A stretch of 64,000 nt of DNA, from positions 62,001 through 126,000 of the forward strand of contig KV918787.1 of NCBI GenBank assembly GCA_002049455.2, read 5' to 3'. This document shows, piece by piece, positions 1 through 11,767 of this stretch; position 1 is the first letter of the stretch, and the number at the start of each line of letters is the position of its first letter. Made by a program: the position numbers and the translations under genes. The notes under the pieces are model-generated. The model was given only the letters and a program-made list of their open reading frames with translations, did not search any database and had not been told where the DNA came from. Source of the DNA: Porphyra umbilicalis (Eukaryota > Rhodophyta > Bangiophyceae > Bangiales > Bangiaceae).

Positions 1-440
1 GGGACGCTATGCCCCACGCGCGGTCCCGCGCCGCGCACCGAGGCACTGCAGTAGCCACCCTTCATCGAAATGGCAGCAACCGCCGCATCAGTTGGCGGCC
101 AACGGCCCCGCCGGTACGACGGGAGCTCACACTGCTACCGTCGGGTCATCATACTAGGCGCTTCGGCCGGGAGACCCAGGGCCGAGGTAGGCGCCTCTGG
201 TAACGAGTGTGCAAACGATCGCGACGCCCCTATGCTAGAATCAAGGTATTTTTGAGTTCCACATAATTGATGACAAACTACGGGTTTTATACAGACTGCA
301 GTCCAGGGTTCCTGCTTCACAACAACTAGGGTGACTTGGCGGCCAACGCGCGCTAGGCGCCACGCCCGCGTCTGGATCCATGTAGGTGCACCTTACTCCT
401 GGTCGCCTTCGCTGTGTCCCTGCGCTGATACTGCGTCACA
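1..440. other. Intergenic, no gene seen
   Basis: Only short overlapping open frames without recognisable motifs are present. The 5' part of the transposon-like gene that follows could lie here as a decayed or spliced exon, but no frame continues the protein upstream of the ATG at 441. Confidence 0.4.
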
Positions 441-1334
441 ATGTCACTTGCGCCGCGGTACGTCATCATGCTGCAGTCAGACGTGGAGGACGGCTCACTC
501 ACGGACAAAGAGCACTTGGAGCGCGGCCTGCAGCGTCTCGGGCTCCGACAAGACTCTCATCGGAGCGTACTTCACCTTTGGGCACGCCAGCTGCCCGCGG
601 GTATGTTTGATGGGCACCGCAGTGTGATGGTCGCACCAGACCACCTTATTTTCCACGGCCTTACCAAGAGGCTTGTGGCTGCCACGTTCAAATTGCTATC
701 GGTTCATCAGCGGCGGCGTGTGGGCGTGTCCCTGCGGGAAGCACTGGCGCGCAGAGGCTACCGGACGTGTATGGTGTACAATGGCAAACGCAGCTCCGTT
801 TTGTCCCTCGGCATATCGGAATGGGCGGCGACCCTCACCGTATTTGCCGCGGTTGTGCGACGCACGCTTGTGACCGCGACGCCGAGCGCGGACGCTCATA
901 GGATAAGATTGCATCGGGCCCTAGAGGTAATTGACTCGTACACCACATTGGTGAACGCAGCCTACTTCTATCCCCGCGTGGAGCTGGACGGTGTTGACGA
1001 GTGCCGCAACCGCACAACGCCCGTACAGCTGCAGCAAAAGGCCGAGGTGTTCTTGTCTCTTGTACGAGCCTCCTGCCTGCGGCCGGACATGGCCAACTTC
1101 GGACTCTACCTTGACGTGCCAAACATCCACCGTCTCCAGGAGCTGGTCAAGTATGTCATCCCCGCGCTTCTGGACGTAAGGCACGCCCAGGAGCTGTTAT
1201 TTGAGAACGCACACCAGCCCCTCAAGAAGGCGCTGGTCACGGGCAATGGCCATGATGATGCCCTGCGGGCTATGACGCGCTACTGTCAAGCAGAGCTGGT
1301 GCAGCGCATTGCCCTGGACCTGCCTTCTTTTTAA
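441..1334 (+). CDS. Transposon-derived ORF, C-terminal part
   Basis: A 297-residue open frame with an in-frame ATG and ordinary codon use. I do not recognise a named family with certainty. The C-terminal third (roughly residues 225-290) has the pattern HRLQELV, IPALLDVRHAQELLFE, NAHQPLKKAL, which resembles the C-terminal ends of large DDE-type transposon proteins found next to KDZ/TNP2-like elements. The N-terminal part has PDHLIFHGLTKRL, similar to the segment after the catalytic core in such proteins. No catalytic triad is visible, so this is probably a 5'-truncated or internally spliced transposon gene. Neighbouring DNA is unrecognised. The function is inferred from weak resemblance only. 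Confidence 0.4.
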   Translation: MSLAPRYVIMLQSDVEDGSLTDKEHLERGLQRLGLRQDSHRSVLHLWARQLPAGMFDGHRSVMVAPDHLIFHGLTKRLVAATFKLLSVHQRRRVGVSLREALARRGYRTCMVYNGKRSSVLSLGISEWAATLTVFAAVVRRTLVTATPSADAHRIRLHRALEVIDSYTTLVNAAYFYPRVELDGVDECRNRTTPVQLQQKAEVFLSLVRASCLRPDMANFGLYLDVPNIHRLQELVKYVIPALLDVRHAQELLFENAHQPLKKALVTGNGHDDALRAMTRYCQAELVQRIALDLPSF

Positions 1335-1979
1335 TTCCATCCTCTTGGCTGCAGCATCCTGGCGTGAGCTCATGCATCTCTCGGGCTTGGCCTTTGTTTA
1401 GCCGGTCAGGTGCGTCGTGGAGATGCTCGGGAGGCGTATTGGAGGACATCAGCGTTCCAGGAATGGCTCGCTCAATCGCCGCGGCCCGCTGCGCACGTGA
1501 AACGCCTCCGACGTGGCGCGGAAGGGCTACATTAGGCACAGGGGTCGGCCTTCAAGTCGGCGACGCGGTGTCTATTCTCGTGAGCCCCGCACCTGGCCTG
1601 ACGGAGGTCAATGTGGCGCAAGGTGCAGACGCCCGCAGTGAATGTGCGACGCGAGCTTTCTTCCGAATGACAGTTTCACGACAGCAGCGGGATTCTCATC
1701 TGCCGTTGTGCAACCGTACAAGAGCATCACTGGAGAAAACTCCTGGCAATGTGTTAATGGTCGTTTCCTTTTCCTCCCGCTGGAGGGAGCGAGGCGCGCA
1801 CTGGCTTTGCACGACTGTCGATGCCAATGTGTTGTTACTGCGTCTAGTGTGGAGCACACACCCTCCGACCGTTGGCTACTCTTTGGCCGTGCGTCGGGGT
1901 TCCCGGCACGCAGCGGGTAGGTTGAGTGAGCATGAGTCCCAGTCGGCTCGGCTGCGAGGAGGGTAGGAGTAGGGCACGG
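1335..1979. other. Intergenic, no gene seen
   Basis: The sequence is of mixed composition. Open frames on both strands here overlap one another and carry no recognisable domain. Confidence 0.4.
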
Positions 1980-3014
1980 TCATTGTTTAAATTGAGCCAG
2001 TACGTCGGGTGGCACCACCTCAGTGCAAAAGCATGCTAGGCGTAGAGAGACCACACCACAAGCGTCCGCCCCCTCCCACCCAAAAGCATCGCACACCTTC
2101 GACTCTTGCCACGACAGCAAATTTGGTAAATGCGCCGGTAGTGCGAGATGGTCAATCAGGTGCACGGTCGTCTTCTTCAAAGGGTGAACGAAGTTCTTCC
2201 GCCGCACGCTGTAGTCCTCCGGCTCACGCGCAGCAACAGTCAGCTCTCCGTCCGCCGCTTCCCATTCTAAAACATACCAAAGCGTCCCGCTCTCGTCTGT
2301 GAAGCGCTCTGCTGAAAACCTGGTCGGAGATGACCCGTCGCGGCGCGAGAAAACACAAGCCACATACTCGCCCACCAACGTCGGCGAGAAGGAACGTGCA
2401 CGGGGCAGACTTCCCGTGTCTGAGAACAGGATCTTTCTGGAAGCCCGACCCCGCCTCTTGATGCACCGCTCACTGTACCCAAGAGACTGCATACGGGCCA
2501 GCTCGTCCAAAACGCCGCGCGGCGCCGGGATGTCAATGCATATTTAGCCTTGTGCTTGGCGCGCCGACATTGCGCTGGCACGCTGGCCAGTTCCAGGTGT
2601 TGGTGGGCACACTCGAAGCCGCTCAACCAGCCGCATGGCGAGCGCGCGTTGCAATCCACGGCCAAGCCGGAACTCGTCTTGCCGAGCGACAGCAAAAATG
2701 ACGTCCAGACCTTTCCAAGACACGCGTGACGCCTCAAGCTCCTCGTCAATGGCGCTCAACCTGCTGAGTAGCTCGGAATTGCCAAGCTCGAGCCGCTCAA
2801 TCTTGTTCGACATGCGGTCCATGTCCGCATTAACGCGTCGGGGAGCCTTACGCACAGGGGAGGTCCCCCGAGGTGCATCGTGTGGCCGCGCCCCATCTGG
2901 GCGTAAAGGACCGACTTCCATTTGACCGCGTGGCGCATCCATCACCAGCCTCTGGGTGAGCACCTGAAGAGCAGAGTGACGGCCAGTACAATGAGCGGAG
3001 GAGATACGAAGCAA
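1980..3014 (-). pseudogene. Hypothetical coiled-coil protein, one in-frame stop
   Basis: Two minus-strand frames lie in the same register. Residues from 3014 down to 2547 contain a short heptad-like stretch (MDRMSNKIERLELGNSELL) that looks like a coiled coil. A single TAA at 2544-2546 follows, and the frame then stays open down to 1980 through a further 180 or so residues. The second part contains FGWEGADACGVVSLRL and other unremarkable globular-looking sequence. Either the stop is a decay mutation or it lies inside a small unrecognised intron. I recognise no family; a transposon-borne accessory ORF is possible. The first frame has no strong start context. Confidence 0.3.
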
Positions 3015-4905
3015 GCACGTGTATCATAGATGGCATCATAGAGCAATCGCCCATGCCATACTCGTCAGAATGCGCCTTGCAGGAAGGCACTCCCTCATGT
3101 CGAGGAGCTGAAGACCATGCCATCTCATCAAACCCAGTACCATGACGTAAGAGGGCGTTGGACAAATGAAAAAACAGAGAACCTCCTAAACTAAACTCAC
3201 CTCCTGTGTCCGACACACAAGTGCCCGCTTGAGGGGCGTAACAGGAAAGTTGATGCATGCAGGTGTAGGTGCAGTCGTTCGCCGGACGAGGAGCAGAGCG
3301 GGGCCGGTGGGGCAATAGAGGCCACGATGATGACGTTGTCGGGGGCGATGGTGTTACCAACGCTGGCCACTGTATCTACGGACAGAGACTGTACAAATTG
3401 CCTTGCAGCATTTCGGAATACGTGTTCTGATCAAGTCTTTGTCGAAGCAGCAAACATCTACTTACCTCAACCGCTACTGTATTCTCAACTAAATGTGGGC
3501 CCACCTCACCCCCTTCGCCCAGCTCACCTTCCTCACCCCCCTCACCCACTTCAAGCCCTCGCACACCTCGCATCCCTCACATACCCCATCCCTCAACTCG
3601 ACGCGGCCGTCCGGGGGGGCGGGGGGTTGTTGATGGCATGGGAAAGATGAGGGTAGGGGGGCGGGGGGGGCGCCCCGCTGCTCGCCGACGCAGCCGGCGC
3701 GGCGGCCAGGATGCGACCACAGGGGCTGGAGCGCCGTCGGCCATGGGCGCCGTCTTCTCCGCCGATGGCCCGTCGTCGGCCACGGACGCCGTCTCCTCAG
3801 TCCGGCGTGTCGCCGCCCGTGCAAGTCGCACGGCGGGGATCCCCGCTGATCTCCCCCCCTTCCTTCCCCACCTCCGCGGCGAGCAGCGGGTGGGGCGCCA
3901 CCAATGGCATCCGGCGGCCACGAAAAGCGCCGACAGCGCCGCCCTGCGCCTACGGGCCCACCGCTACCAGTAAGCCCCTACCCGCCGTGAAAAAGGAGAC
4001 ACTAGCCACCACCCCGCGTTGCCGCAGGGGCGCCGTGCGCAAGTCGCTGTGGTGCTCCTGCCACTAGCTCCAGACAGGCGCAGCCTCGGAGATGGTCCAG
4101 CCACCACCGCGCGCCTCACTGTGTTGACCCCGTCGTCGTGGCGGCCGTCGTCTCGACGCCGCCGTTGCGGCCGCCATCATCTCGACGCCGCCGTTGTGGC
4201 GGCCATCGTGGCGGTAGCGTTCCAGAAGCGTGTCGCTCGGGTCTCGCCGCCAAACTCGCCACTCCACCATCACCACGCGGCCCCCACCTCTACAGGCCCT
4301 ATCCCACAAGAACACTTCCCGACGCCCCACATCACCCCTCATCGAAACCGCCGACATGGCGTCAGTCGTGGGGGCGGCGCAGTTCTGGCCAAGAAAGGTG
4401 GGGGGACGCGTGGAAGGCGGATGTGTTCCATTGTGACGGAGGATGACGACGTTCATGACCGGGCTCCACTCCGCAACGCACCAGCCAAGGACGACGGTGA
4501 CTACTTTGGCCGCGGTGCATCGTAAGATGAGCTGGTGACGTCCATGTCGGCGCGCCGCGGGTACGTTGACTGTCTTACAATGGTGTTGCGGGAGGGAGGA
4601 TCACCGGCGATGATCCTACAGTAGCTGCCCGCAAGAGATGCGGAAGTCGCCACGATGTCAACGTAGCATTCCGTGTTTCAATGAGGGTACAAATGTGAGT
4701 GGCGCACCCTATCGCCAAACAGCAGGGGCGGCCAGTAGTCTGGTACTGAGTCATCCTGCGACGTTGGATCAACGAGCGCGCGCCCGGTCGCTTGGTCGCC
4801 TCCGGGCGCCCGCCGTGTTGTCAAAGGTCGCAGGTTCGATTGTTCTGTTGGGATGCATTCCCCAACCGCTCCAACATTTATTTCAATTCTCATTTATTTT
4901 TATTT
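3015..4905. other. Pyrimidine-rich then GC-rich low-complexity DNA, no gene
   Basis: From about 3480 to 3600 the plus strand is a CT-rich run of CTCACC/CCTCAC-like words. From 3650 to 4520 it is GC-rich with GCC/CGC words, including a near-perfect 27-bp doublet around 4150-4205 (core CGACGCCGCCGTTG). Long frames exist on both strands at the same place, which is expected from the composition and is not evidence of coding. Confidence 0.5.
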
Positions 4906-4968
4906 TTCGAGTAGGACCCCTTTTTCTTCGAGTAGCACCTCTTTTTCTTAGAGTAGCACCCCTTTTTC
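4906..4968 (+). repeat. Three tandem 21-bp units
   Basis: Three consecutive 21-bp units at 4906-4926, 4927-4947 and 4948-4968 share the core GAGTAGCACC followed by CTTTTTC, with one or two substitutions per unit. A decayed fourth unit begins at 4969. The array is AT-richer than its surroundings. Confidence 0.85.
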
Positions 4969-6560
4969 GTTAGAAGCACGCACCAAAAAGCGCCTGTTCA
5001 TACATGATATTTGATGTAGCACCCATTTTCATACGTAATTTCACCGTTATACTGCTGTCATTGCTTTATTTACAGCTCTAAGTTTGTAGTTGACCCAACT
5101 GTTGCCCCAGTAAGAGTCTGCTCGTGGCTCGGTTGGCCAAGTTAGATGCACTTCACATGTAGCCAGCCACTTCTGCTCCTCGCAGGACCGAAACAGGGCA
5201 GTCACACTACAGCGTCGGCAGTTGCAGCGGATGCCGGTGTGAAGACAACAAAAGACTGCGTCAGCGCTGTGATTTCGGTGCGGCCCGGCGCGTCATCGGC
5301 ACGTGCTGCTACGCGGGCGCGGCCCATGCAGGCGTGTCGGCCGCGTGTTTGGCGTCGGCCGCGTGTTTTACAGAGGATCAGGTGGACGTGGTGGATGTTA
5401 CCGTGGCGCAGGTGGGTTCAGTTGTGACGACGAGAGCTGGAGCGGCTCCAAATGCGATGCTGGTGGCTTGGCTGACTACACTGTGGAAAGTGTCTGTGCG
5501 TGCTGCTGCTCGGGCGTAGACTGGCGAAGGGCCCCTGCGTTGTGACACGATCGCGGTGTAGGAGCTAAGGCAAGGCACCCATTTAGCTCGTATGACTTGG
5601 TTGCCTGCAATCTGTCGTTATGCTTAATCACAATCAATAGAAGCCCTCCCCAGCGGCAGTGGGGGCTGCTAGCAAAGCTCGTGCAAATGCCTTTTGCAAG
5701 AACTACACGCCAATGTGAACCGACAAATACTTTTTGAGAAGCATCCAAGCACGTGTCTTGTCGCCACGTTGGCCAAAGATCCGCTTTCTTCGTCGGAGCT
5801 ATCAGGCGCCACCCACGTCCTTCCCCGCCGTTGTTGACAGTCCCCCGGCACCCAATCCCCCTTTTCTGTCGGCCTTCTCGTTGAGAAATCGCTTTGGTCC
5901 AGGACTCTTTTTATCCTGGTCAAACTACCCCCTCTCCTCTTATCGCACACCGCGGCGCCCCAGCGCCCCCTCCCCACAACCAAACGTAAAATGACCACAT
6001 TCTGTCATCGCCGTCATCACACACACACCCCACCAAGCCTGAGCCCTCGCAATGGACCACCACACTGGAGGCTCGCTAGCACGAGCTGGGGGGACAGCCT
6101 CCAGGCCAAAACTACAACAGCCGGAACCACACTCTCACTTCTCATTCTAATTCCATTCCTAACACAATACGACAGAGCGACATCCGCAGAATGCAGCGAG
6201 GGGTGTACCTCCAGCAACCACCAATCAAAGAATAGATCGACCAAGTGTCGCTTCCGAGGTAAGAATGGACGGTCAGGAGCCCGGAACGCATCCCACCTGG
6301 ATCAAGGCAGATTGACCAATCAGCGCCCCTATTGGGACAGCTGGTGGGGCTCTTTCCGTGTCCGTCTCACAGAGGAGCTTCGCTAATTACGAAAATTTGG
6401 AAGTGCCTGTTCTGCGGGCTTAGATATATCTTGGGGGGCCAACTCCGGTTTTTTGGGTCTCGAATTATGCGGGCAAGACGTGGTCAGGCGTGCGGGTGTC
6501 GCTCGCTGCTCCTGGAATCGTGTTGCCCTCCGGCGCGTGGGCCCAGAACGACCCGTAGCT
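4969..6560. other. Intergenic, no gene seen
   Basis: This is moderately GC-rich, mixed-composition sequence with no recognisable protein domain on either strand. All open frames are short and mutually overlapping. Confidence 0.4.
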
Positions 6561-6973
6561 ATTGCTGATCCCTGAATTTTGTCCTGGGGGACAGAGACAG
6601 AGACTGACTGGGAATAACAGCACTCTATTGGTCGAAAACGACAGTAAGAAGGCATCGAAGCCAATAGACAGCCCGCATTGAGTGCCAGAACCTTGCATTC
6701 AGCAGAACTCACTGTTTGTTGCCGCTTGATTCGATTTTCTTGGCACGGAGCAAGCTGCCCACGCGAGATCTTGAGATTTTCTACTGTCACCTTGCCAGGA
6801 GTGCGGAAAAAAAGAGGAGCTGAAGTTGATTTCCAGGCTGCATGCGGATATGCGCACATGTAAGCAATCAGGAGCACCAAACAAGTCAGTCCCAGAGGCG
6901 CATCTGATTGGTGGAGAGAGTCGGTCCGCATGTCAGTCTCTGTCCACCAGGACAAAATTCTGGGATCAGCAAT
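6561..6973 (+). mobile_element. MITE, family A, copy 1
   Basis: A 413-bp element starts ATTGCTGATCCC and ends GGGATCAGCAAT. The terminal inverted repeats run about 40 bp with a few mismatches (inner words GAATTTTGTCCTGG and GGACAGAGAC). A second copy of about 85 per cent similarity by eye lies at 13934-14334 in the same orientation. A possible 4-bp target duplication, AGCT, flanks this copy. No protein is encoded. The element also starts TG and ends CA two bases in, so an LTR origin was considered, but long inverted termini favour a non-autonomous DNA element. Confidence 0.75.
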
Positions 6974-8640
6974 AGCTAGCTAGACAGGTTTTTGCAGCGT
7001 GCTGACAGTCGCCACGCACTGGCTTGCCCCCTCAGCAGACCCCCCTGGTCACGACTGGGGCTGTTGGGCTGTCCACGGCGGTGTACAATGGCGGCGGCGG
7101 CACCAGCGGCCGTGGCCGCTGCGGCAGCGGCGGCCGCGGCAGCCTCTGGCTGCGCGGTGAGGAGAAGGGCGGCGAGGTCGACGGTAGCAGCTGTCGAGCC
7201 GCGTATACGCAGTATACGGGAGGGGGTCGCAGGCGGCCTGGCGGTCGTGGCGGTTGCGGCATCGGCGGTGTGAAGGGACAGCCGCGGTTGCGACGTCGGC
7301 ATCAGCGGCAGGCTGGTGGGCTCCAGGTGGGGAGGCCGTCCCCGTTGAGTGGGTCGTGTGGGGCGGGGGGCACGAGACGTCGTTGGTTCAAGGGCGGGGG
7401 GCTTGGCGGTGGCGGCGGTTGCGACGGCGGCGGCGTGCGGTAGGGCGGCGGCGTGCGGTAGGGCCTGGCGGTCGTGACGGTCGGGGCGGCGGCGGTATGC
7501 GGTGGCGGCCGTGGTGGCGACGTCGGTGGTGGAGGCAGCCTGGTGGCGAATCGGGCGGCGTGATGGCGTTGCGACGGGGGCTGGCGGGTCGCGTGGGGGG
7601 GGGAGGGGGGGGCGCGATGGGGGCTGGCGGGTCGCATGGGGGGGGGAGGGGGGGGCGCGAGGCGTCGTTGGAGGAATGGTGGGGGGCCAAGTGGTCGTGG
7701 CGGATACGGTGGCGGCGGGTCGCAGCAGCGGCGGCGGCGGGGGCGTTGGCGGCCTGGTGGGGACGGGGCGGGGTAGCCGGCAGCGGGGACTGGCGAGTCG
7801 CGTGGAACGAGGCCTTGTTGTATCGTGGGCGGGGGGCCTGGCGGTAGTGACGGTGGCGGTGGTGGTGGCGGTGGCGGTGGCGGTAGCGGCGGTGCGCGGT
7901 GATATCCTCGGTGGCAATGTCGGCGGCGGCGGCAGCCTGGTGGGGCACCGGGTGGGGAAGCCAGCGGCGTTGGGCGAGCCGCGTGGGGGGGGGGCACGAG
8001 GCCTCTTTGGGTGAAAGCCGGGGGGCCTGGCAGTCGCGGCGGTTGCGGCGGGGTTGGTATGCGGTCGGGCCTGACGCTGACAGTGGCTGCGGCGGCGGCG
8101 GTGTGCAGTGACGGCGCTGGTGGTGGCAGTGACGGTGTCCCGGATGAGCGATGGAGCACGGGCTGGCGGCTTGGTGCTCGTCGCATTTGCGTCGGCGGCG
8201 GCATGCGGCGACGGCGGCGACGGCGGCAACCGCAGCAGGCCGGCTGCGCAGTGGGGCACGGGGCAGAACGTGTGGCGACGGGGGCTGGCGGGCCGCGTGG
8301 GGTGGGTGCACGACGCCTCGTTTGGTCACGGGGAGGGGCGCCTGGCGGTCGCGGCGGTTTCTGTGACGGGGGTGTGCGGAGGCGGCGGTGGCAGTGGCGG
8401 CGGCCCGGCTGTGCGGTTGGGCACGGGCAATGGGCCTTGTGGTCGCGGCGGTTGCGGTGGTTGTGGCGGCAACGGTGTGCGGTGTCTGCGGCAGCGGCAG
8501 CAGCGCGACGGCGCGGAGGGGCACGAGGCGGGGAGGCCGGCAGTGGGGGCTGGCAACCCGCGTGGGGGGGTGCTCGGGGTCCGGAGCGGGAGCGGGAAAC
8601 GGTACACTCAAAAATGAATCGGGTACACTGCATGCAGCCA
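6974..8640 (+). repeat. G-skewed degenerate minisatellite region
   Basis: From about 7080 to 8590 the plus strand is dominated by GGC/GGT/GTG words with strong G-over-C skew. A longer imperfect unit recurs about five times, near 7367, 7655, 7800, 7990 and 8305. Each copy has GCACGAG or a variant, then a TCGTTGG-like word, then GGGGGCCTGGCGGTCG and GGCGGTTGCG. Unit spacing varies from about 150 to 320 bp, so the array has expanded and drifted. Proline- or glycine-rich frames longer than 400 residues occur in several frames on both strands and are composition artefacts. Confidence 0.7.
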
Positions 8641-8984
8641 CTGAGGTAGAAGTCATCGTTGGGGCGTCTCACAGGATATTGCCTGGGACACGCTGCAGAG
8701 ATGCGCCACCGACGCTTGCTGGATGGTTTCCAAGATGTCCAGGCACATGTCACAAAGAGCGCGAAGGCCCCGCGGTGCTTCCCCGAAAAAGATCTTGTCC
8801 AGCGACGGCCATAGTTGACGTCGCACCAGCTCACAAAAAATTAGAATCAATCCTTATATTAGTCACCGGATGTGTGGACGCAGGCACCGACAGCTAGTCA
8901 AGATCTATCGAAAATATCAAATAGCACATCGCGAGTCCAAGGTCGAGAAATCGACTGCACGTTATCTGTTACCAGCACCACTTA
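8641..8984. other. Intergenic, 5' flank of the retroelement
   Basis: No gene, LTR or primer-binding site is recognisable. A direct copy of this stretch was not seen downstream of the retroelement. Confidence 0.4.
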
Positions 8985-9554
8985 GAATCTCATGACCAAA
9001 AGTGTAGAGAAACCCCGAAGCGATCCGTTGCACCTCGTTTTGCCCAATTTCGCGATGTGCAGTGTGAACGGTTTGTTCGACATCCAAGACGTTACAGTAA
9101 GGACGTCTTCATCACTGGTCTTTCGGACCTTGTGCAAGCGCACGTTCGGGTCTTGAATGACCAATTCCCTAATCGGACTCTCTCCGAGACTGTTGCTACC
9201 GCTCAGATGGACTGGGACGGCACCAACAAGCTGCGCTTGCAGCTCAAGATGACCCGCCAAACGGCTATCAAAGTCGCTTACGCGACACAGGACCAGCGGA
9301 CGACGACGGAGCGACCGTTCACACCGGTCCGCACCCCGCCGCCCCCGCGGGCCGCCGTCCCTCAAGCCAGTCGGGCTGACATCTGTTACAATTGTAACCA
9401 GCCGGGGCACTTCGCCGCACAGTGTGCCGAACCCTATCGCCCTCGCGAGCGTCGCCAACCGCCTATCGGCGTTCATGCCATTGCCGACGGTAACGTCGAA
9501 GAAGACGAGATCGAACATCCGGCCGACGCCGTGGAAGACTCGAAAAACGCCTAG
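8985..9554 (+). pseudogene. gag: gag fragment with CCHC zinc knuckle
   Basis: The frame is open from a stop at 8982-8984 to TAG at 9552-9554 and contains no upstream ATG, so the capsid N-terminus is missing. Near the C-terminal end is the nucleocapsid knuckle CYNCNQPGHFAAQC (CX2CX4HX4C), preceded by a proline-rich linker and followed by an acidic tail. Gag normally forms the cytoplasmic virus-like particle and binds element RNA. The pol frame follows in the -1 register close downstream; the stretch G AAA AAC directly before the gag stop is a weak candidate slip site. Confidence 0.85.
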
Positions 9555-9559
9555 GCCGG

Positions 9560-11758
9560 GTGCCCGACTTGGGGTTGCCCGGCGGAACGCGAAAGCGTAC
9601 GGTAACAAGACTGTTGCGCCGTGCCTTACGGCACTACGAGATCTCCGCCACGCTTAGCCCGTACATGCGCGTGATGCGGAGCTGCCGCCCTGTACTTGCC
9701 ACGGGTGCCGGGGTGAACATAGTGCGAACTAGTGTTCTCCCTGCGAACTAGATGGCTTACGCCGAAGAGTTGACCACGCTTCCGCGCATCCGAGATGCAA
9801 ACAACAATCGTCTCGTGACGAAGTATGCCATACATCTGTATGTAGATACCGGAGGTGTACGTCTATTTGACCGATTCCTCGTTTCCGACAACTTGTCAGT
9901 CCCGGGCATTCTTGGCACCGAGTTCATTGAACAAAACATTGAGGCGATCTTGCCGCGTTTGCGGAAGATCGTCTGGCAGGAACACGTGCGCTGCACGGAG
10001 GAGCTTCCTCGGCCAACGCCGATCTTGGCTTGTCTTAACAACAGTGCCTGGGACCGCCATTGGCAAGAGAAAACCGCAAGGGTGAAAGCCTGTAAACAGA
10101 TATGTGTCGACGGACAACAAGAAGAGTGGATCATGGCCACATGTGACACCCCTGGTATGGTTACCATCACACCGAACGCTCGGTTATGCCGACATAAGTC
10201 AATGGCGGTCGCCCGCGGCCTGGCAATCGTCAAGCCCGACGAACCCTTCTTAGTCAAGTTATGCAACTTTGGCAAAGGCCAAGTCATTGTTCGCAAGAAC
10301 TCAACCTTGGGGTTTGCAGAATCCTACCAAGGGCTGATGATGGCCGCCGTCTTGGAGGACAACCATCCAAAAGATGGTACCGATACTTCATCGGACGACG
10401 CGAGTCGTGACCCACTCGAGGACCTCGACCTCAGTGAGGCCCCCGAGTACCTGAACAAGCAAATTCGAGACACGCATAAGACGCATTCGTAGATGTGGGA
10501 TGGAACCCTTGGCGTCATCCGTGCTACGCAGCACGCCATTGTCACTCCTTCAGACGCTCTGCCCATACGGGCGCAGCCCTACCGGACCGGGCCGTTCAAA
10601 CGGCAGATCATCGCTGATCAGATCAACAAGATGTTGAAGCTCAACGTCATTGCCCCTAGCCATAGTTCTTGGGCAAGCCCCGTGGTAATTTTACAAAAGA
10701 AGAACGGCAAAGCCCGATTCTGTGTCGACTATCGTTGGTTAAACAACATCACCAAGAAGGATGCTTATCCCTTGCCTCGGATGGAGGACTGCCTCGACTC
10801 CTTGGGAGATGCCCAGGTGCTCACGTCGCTCGACTGTACCGCGGGGTACTGGCAAGTACCCTTACGAAAGGAAGACCAAGAGAAGACGGCGTTCACAACG
10901 CATTGTGGTATATACCACTGGTTATCAATGCCTTTCGGCTTGACAAACGCGCCCGCTACGTTTCAGCGAGCGTTGGATATTATCCTCTCGGGCTTAAAGT
11001 GGCAGATATGCCTTGTCTACTTAGACGATGTCATCATCTTCTCCGCAAACGCGGAACAACACGTCGAAGACGTTGATACGGTTTTGCACCGTCTGCGCGA
11101 AGCCGGGGTTACCCTCAACTTGAAAAAGTGCACGTGGTTCTCCGACGAAGTCGAGTACCTCGGACTCATTGTCCGCCCCGGGCAACTGCACGTGCACAAC
11201 AAGAACGTGGATGCTCTGAAGCACGCCAAGTTCCCAACGACGAAGACCCAGCTGAAAAGCTTCTTGGGCATGTGCAACGTCTATCGACGTTTCGTCAAGG
11301 ACTTTGCCAGACGAGCGAAGCCCCTTAACGCCCTGACTAGGGCCGAGATCCCACCGGACCTACCACCACCAACGGACGTGGCCATCGCCGCATTCGAAGA
11401 CCTTCGAAACGCACTGTTGTGCCCACTGGTGCTTGCCTTGCCAAAGGCCAATCGGAAGCTCGTCGTTGACGTTGACGCATGCGCCGACCAAGTTGGTTGT
11501 ACCCTCCTCCAGGAGGAACCGGGCGGACTGCTTCATCCTGTCGGATATTGGAGCCGAGGACTCACTGCTGCAGAGCAAAACTACTCCATCACGGAGCGCA
11601 AATGCCTCGGCGTCGTGTGGGCTGTCCTCAAGTTGAGGCACTTTCTCGATGGGCAACGGTTCCTCATGCGAACGGATCACTAAGCACTTAGCTGGGTCTA
11701 CAGCACGACTGACTCAAGCGGACGCTTGATGCTATGGCGACTTCGCCTCTCCGAATAA
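9560..11758 (+). pseudogene. pol: pol: protease, reverse transcriptase, RNase H (broken)
   Basis: One register runs from 9560 to the integrase but is cut by stops at 9749-9751, 10490-10492, 11681-11683 and 11756-11758. The protease motif is present around 9695-9735, but the position of the catalytic Asp is Ala (LATGAGVNIV), so the protease would be inactive. Reverse transcriptase motifs lie between about 10620 and 11080, including FCVDYRWLN, SLDCTAGYWQV, MPFGLTNAPATFQ and the catalytic YLDD. RNase H follows at about 11440-11690 with VVDVDACADQVGC, YWSRGL and TERKCLGVVWA, and is cut by the third stop. The rest of the sequence is well preserved, suggesting recent decay. Confidence 0.92.
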
Positions 11759-11767
11759 ACATTCGAT

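Noticed and set aside
4825-4850. Possible tRNA T-arm (GCAGGTTCGATTG)
   Set aside because: No pairing T-stem and no A box upstream.
6976-8834. Minus-strand proline/arginine-rich frames of 420-510 residues
   Set aside because: Open in several frames on both strands at once, no domain and no stop-poor frame preferred; they follow from GGC/GTG repeat composition.
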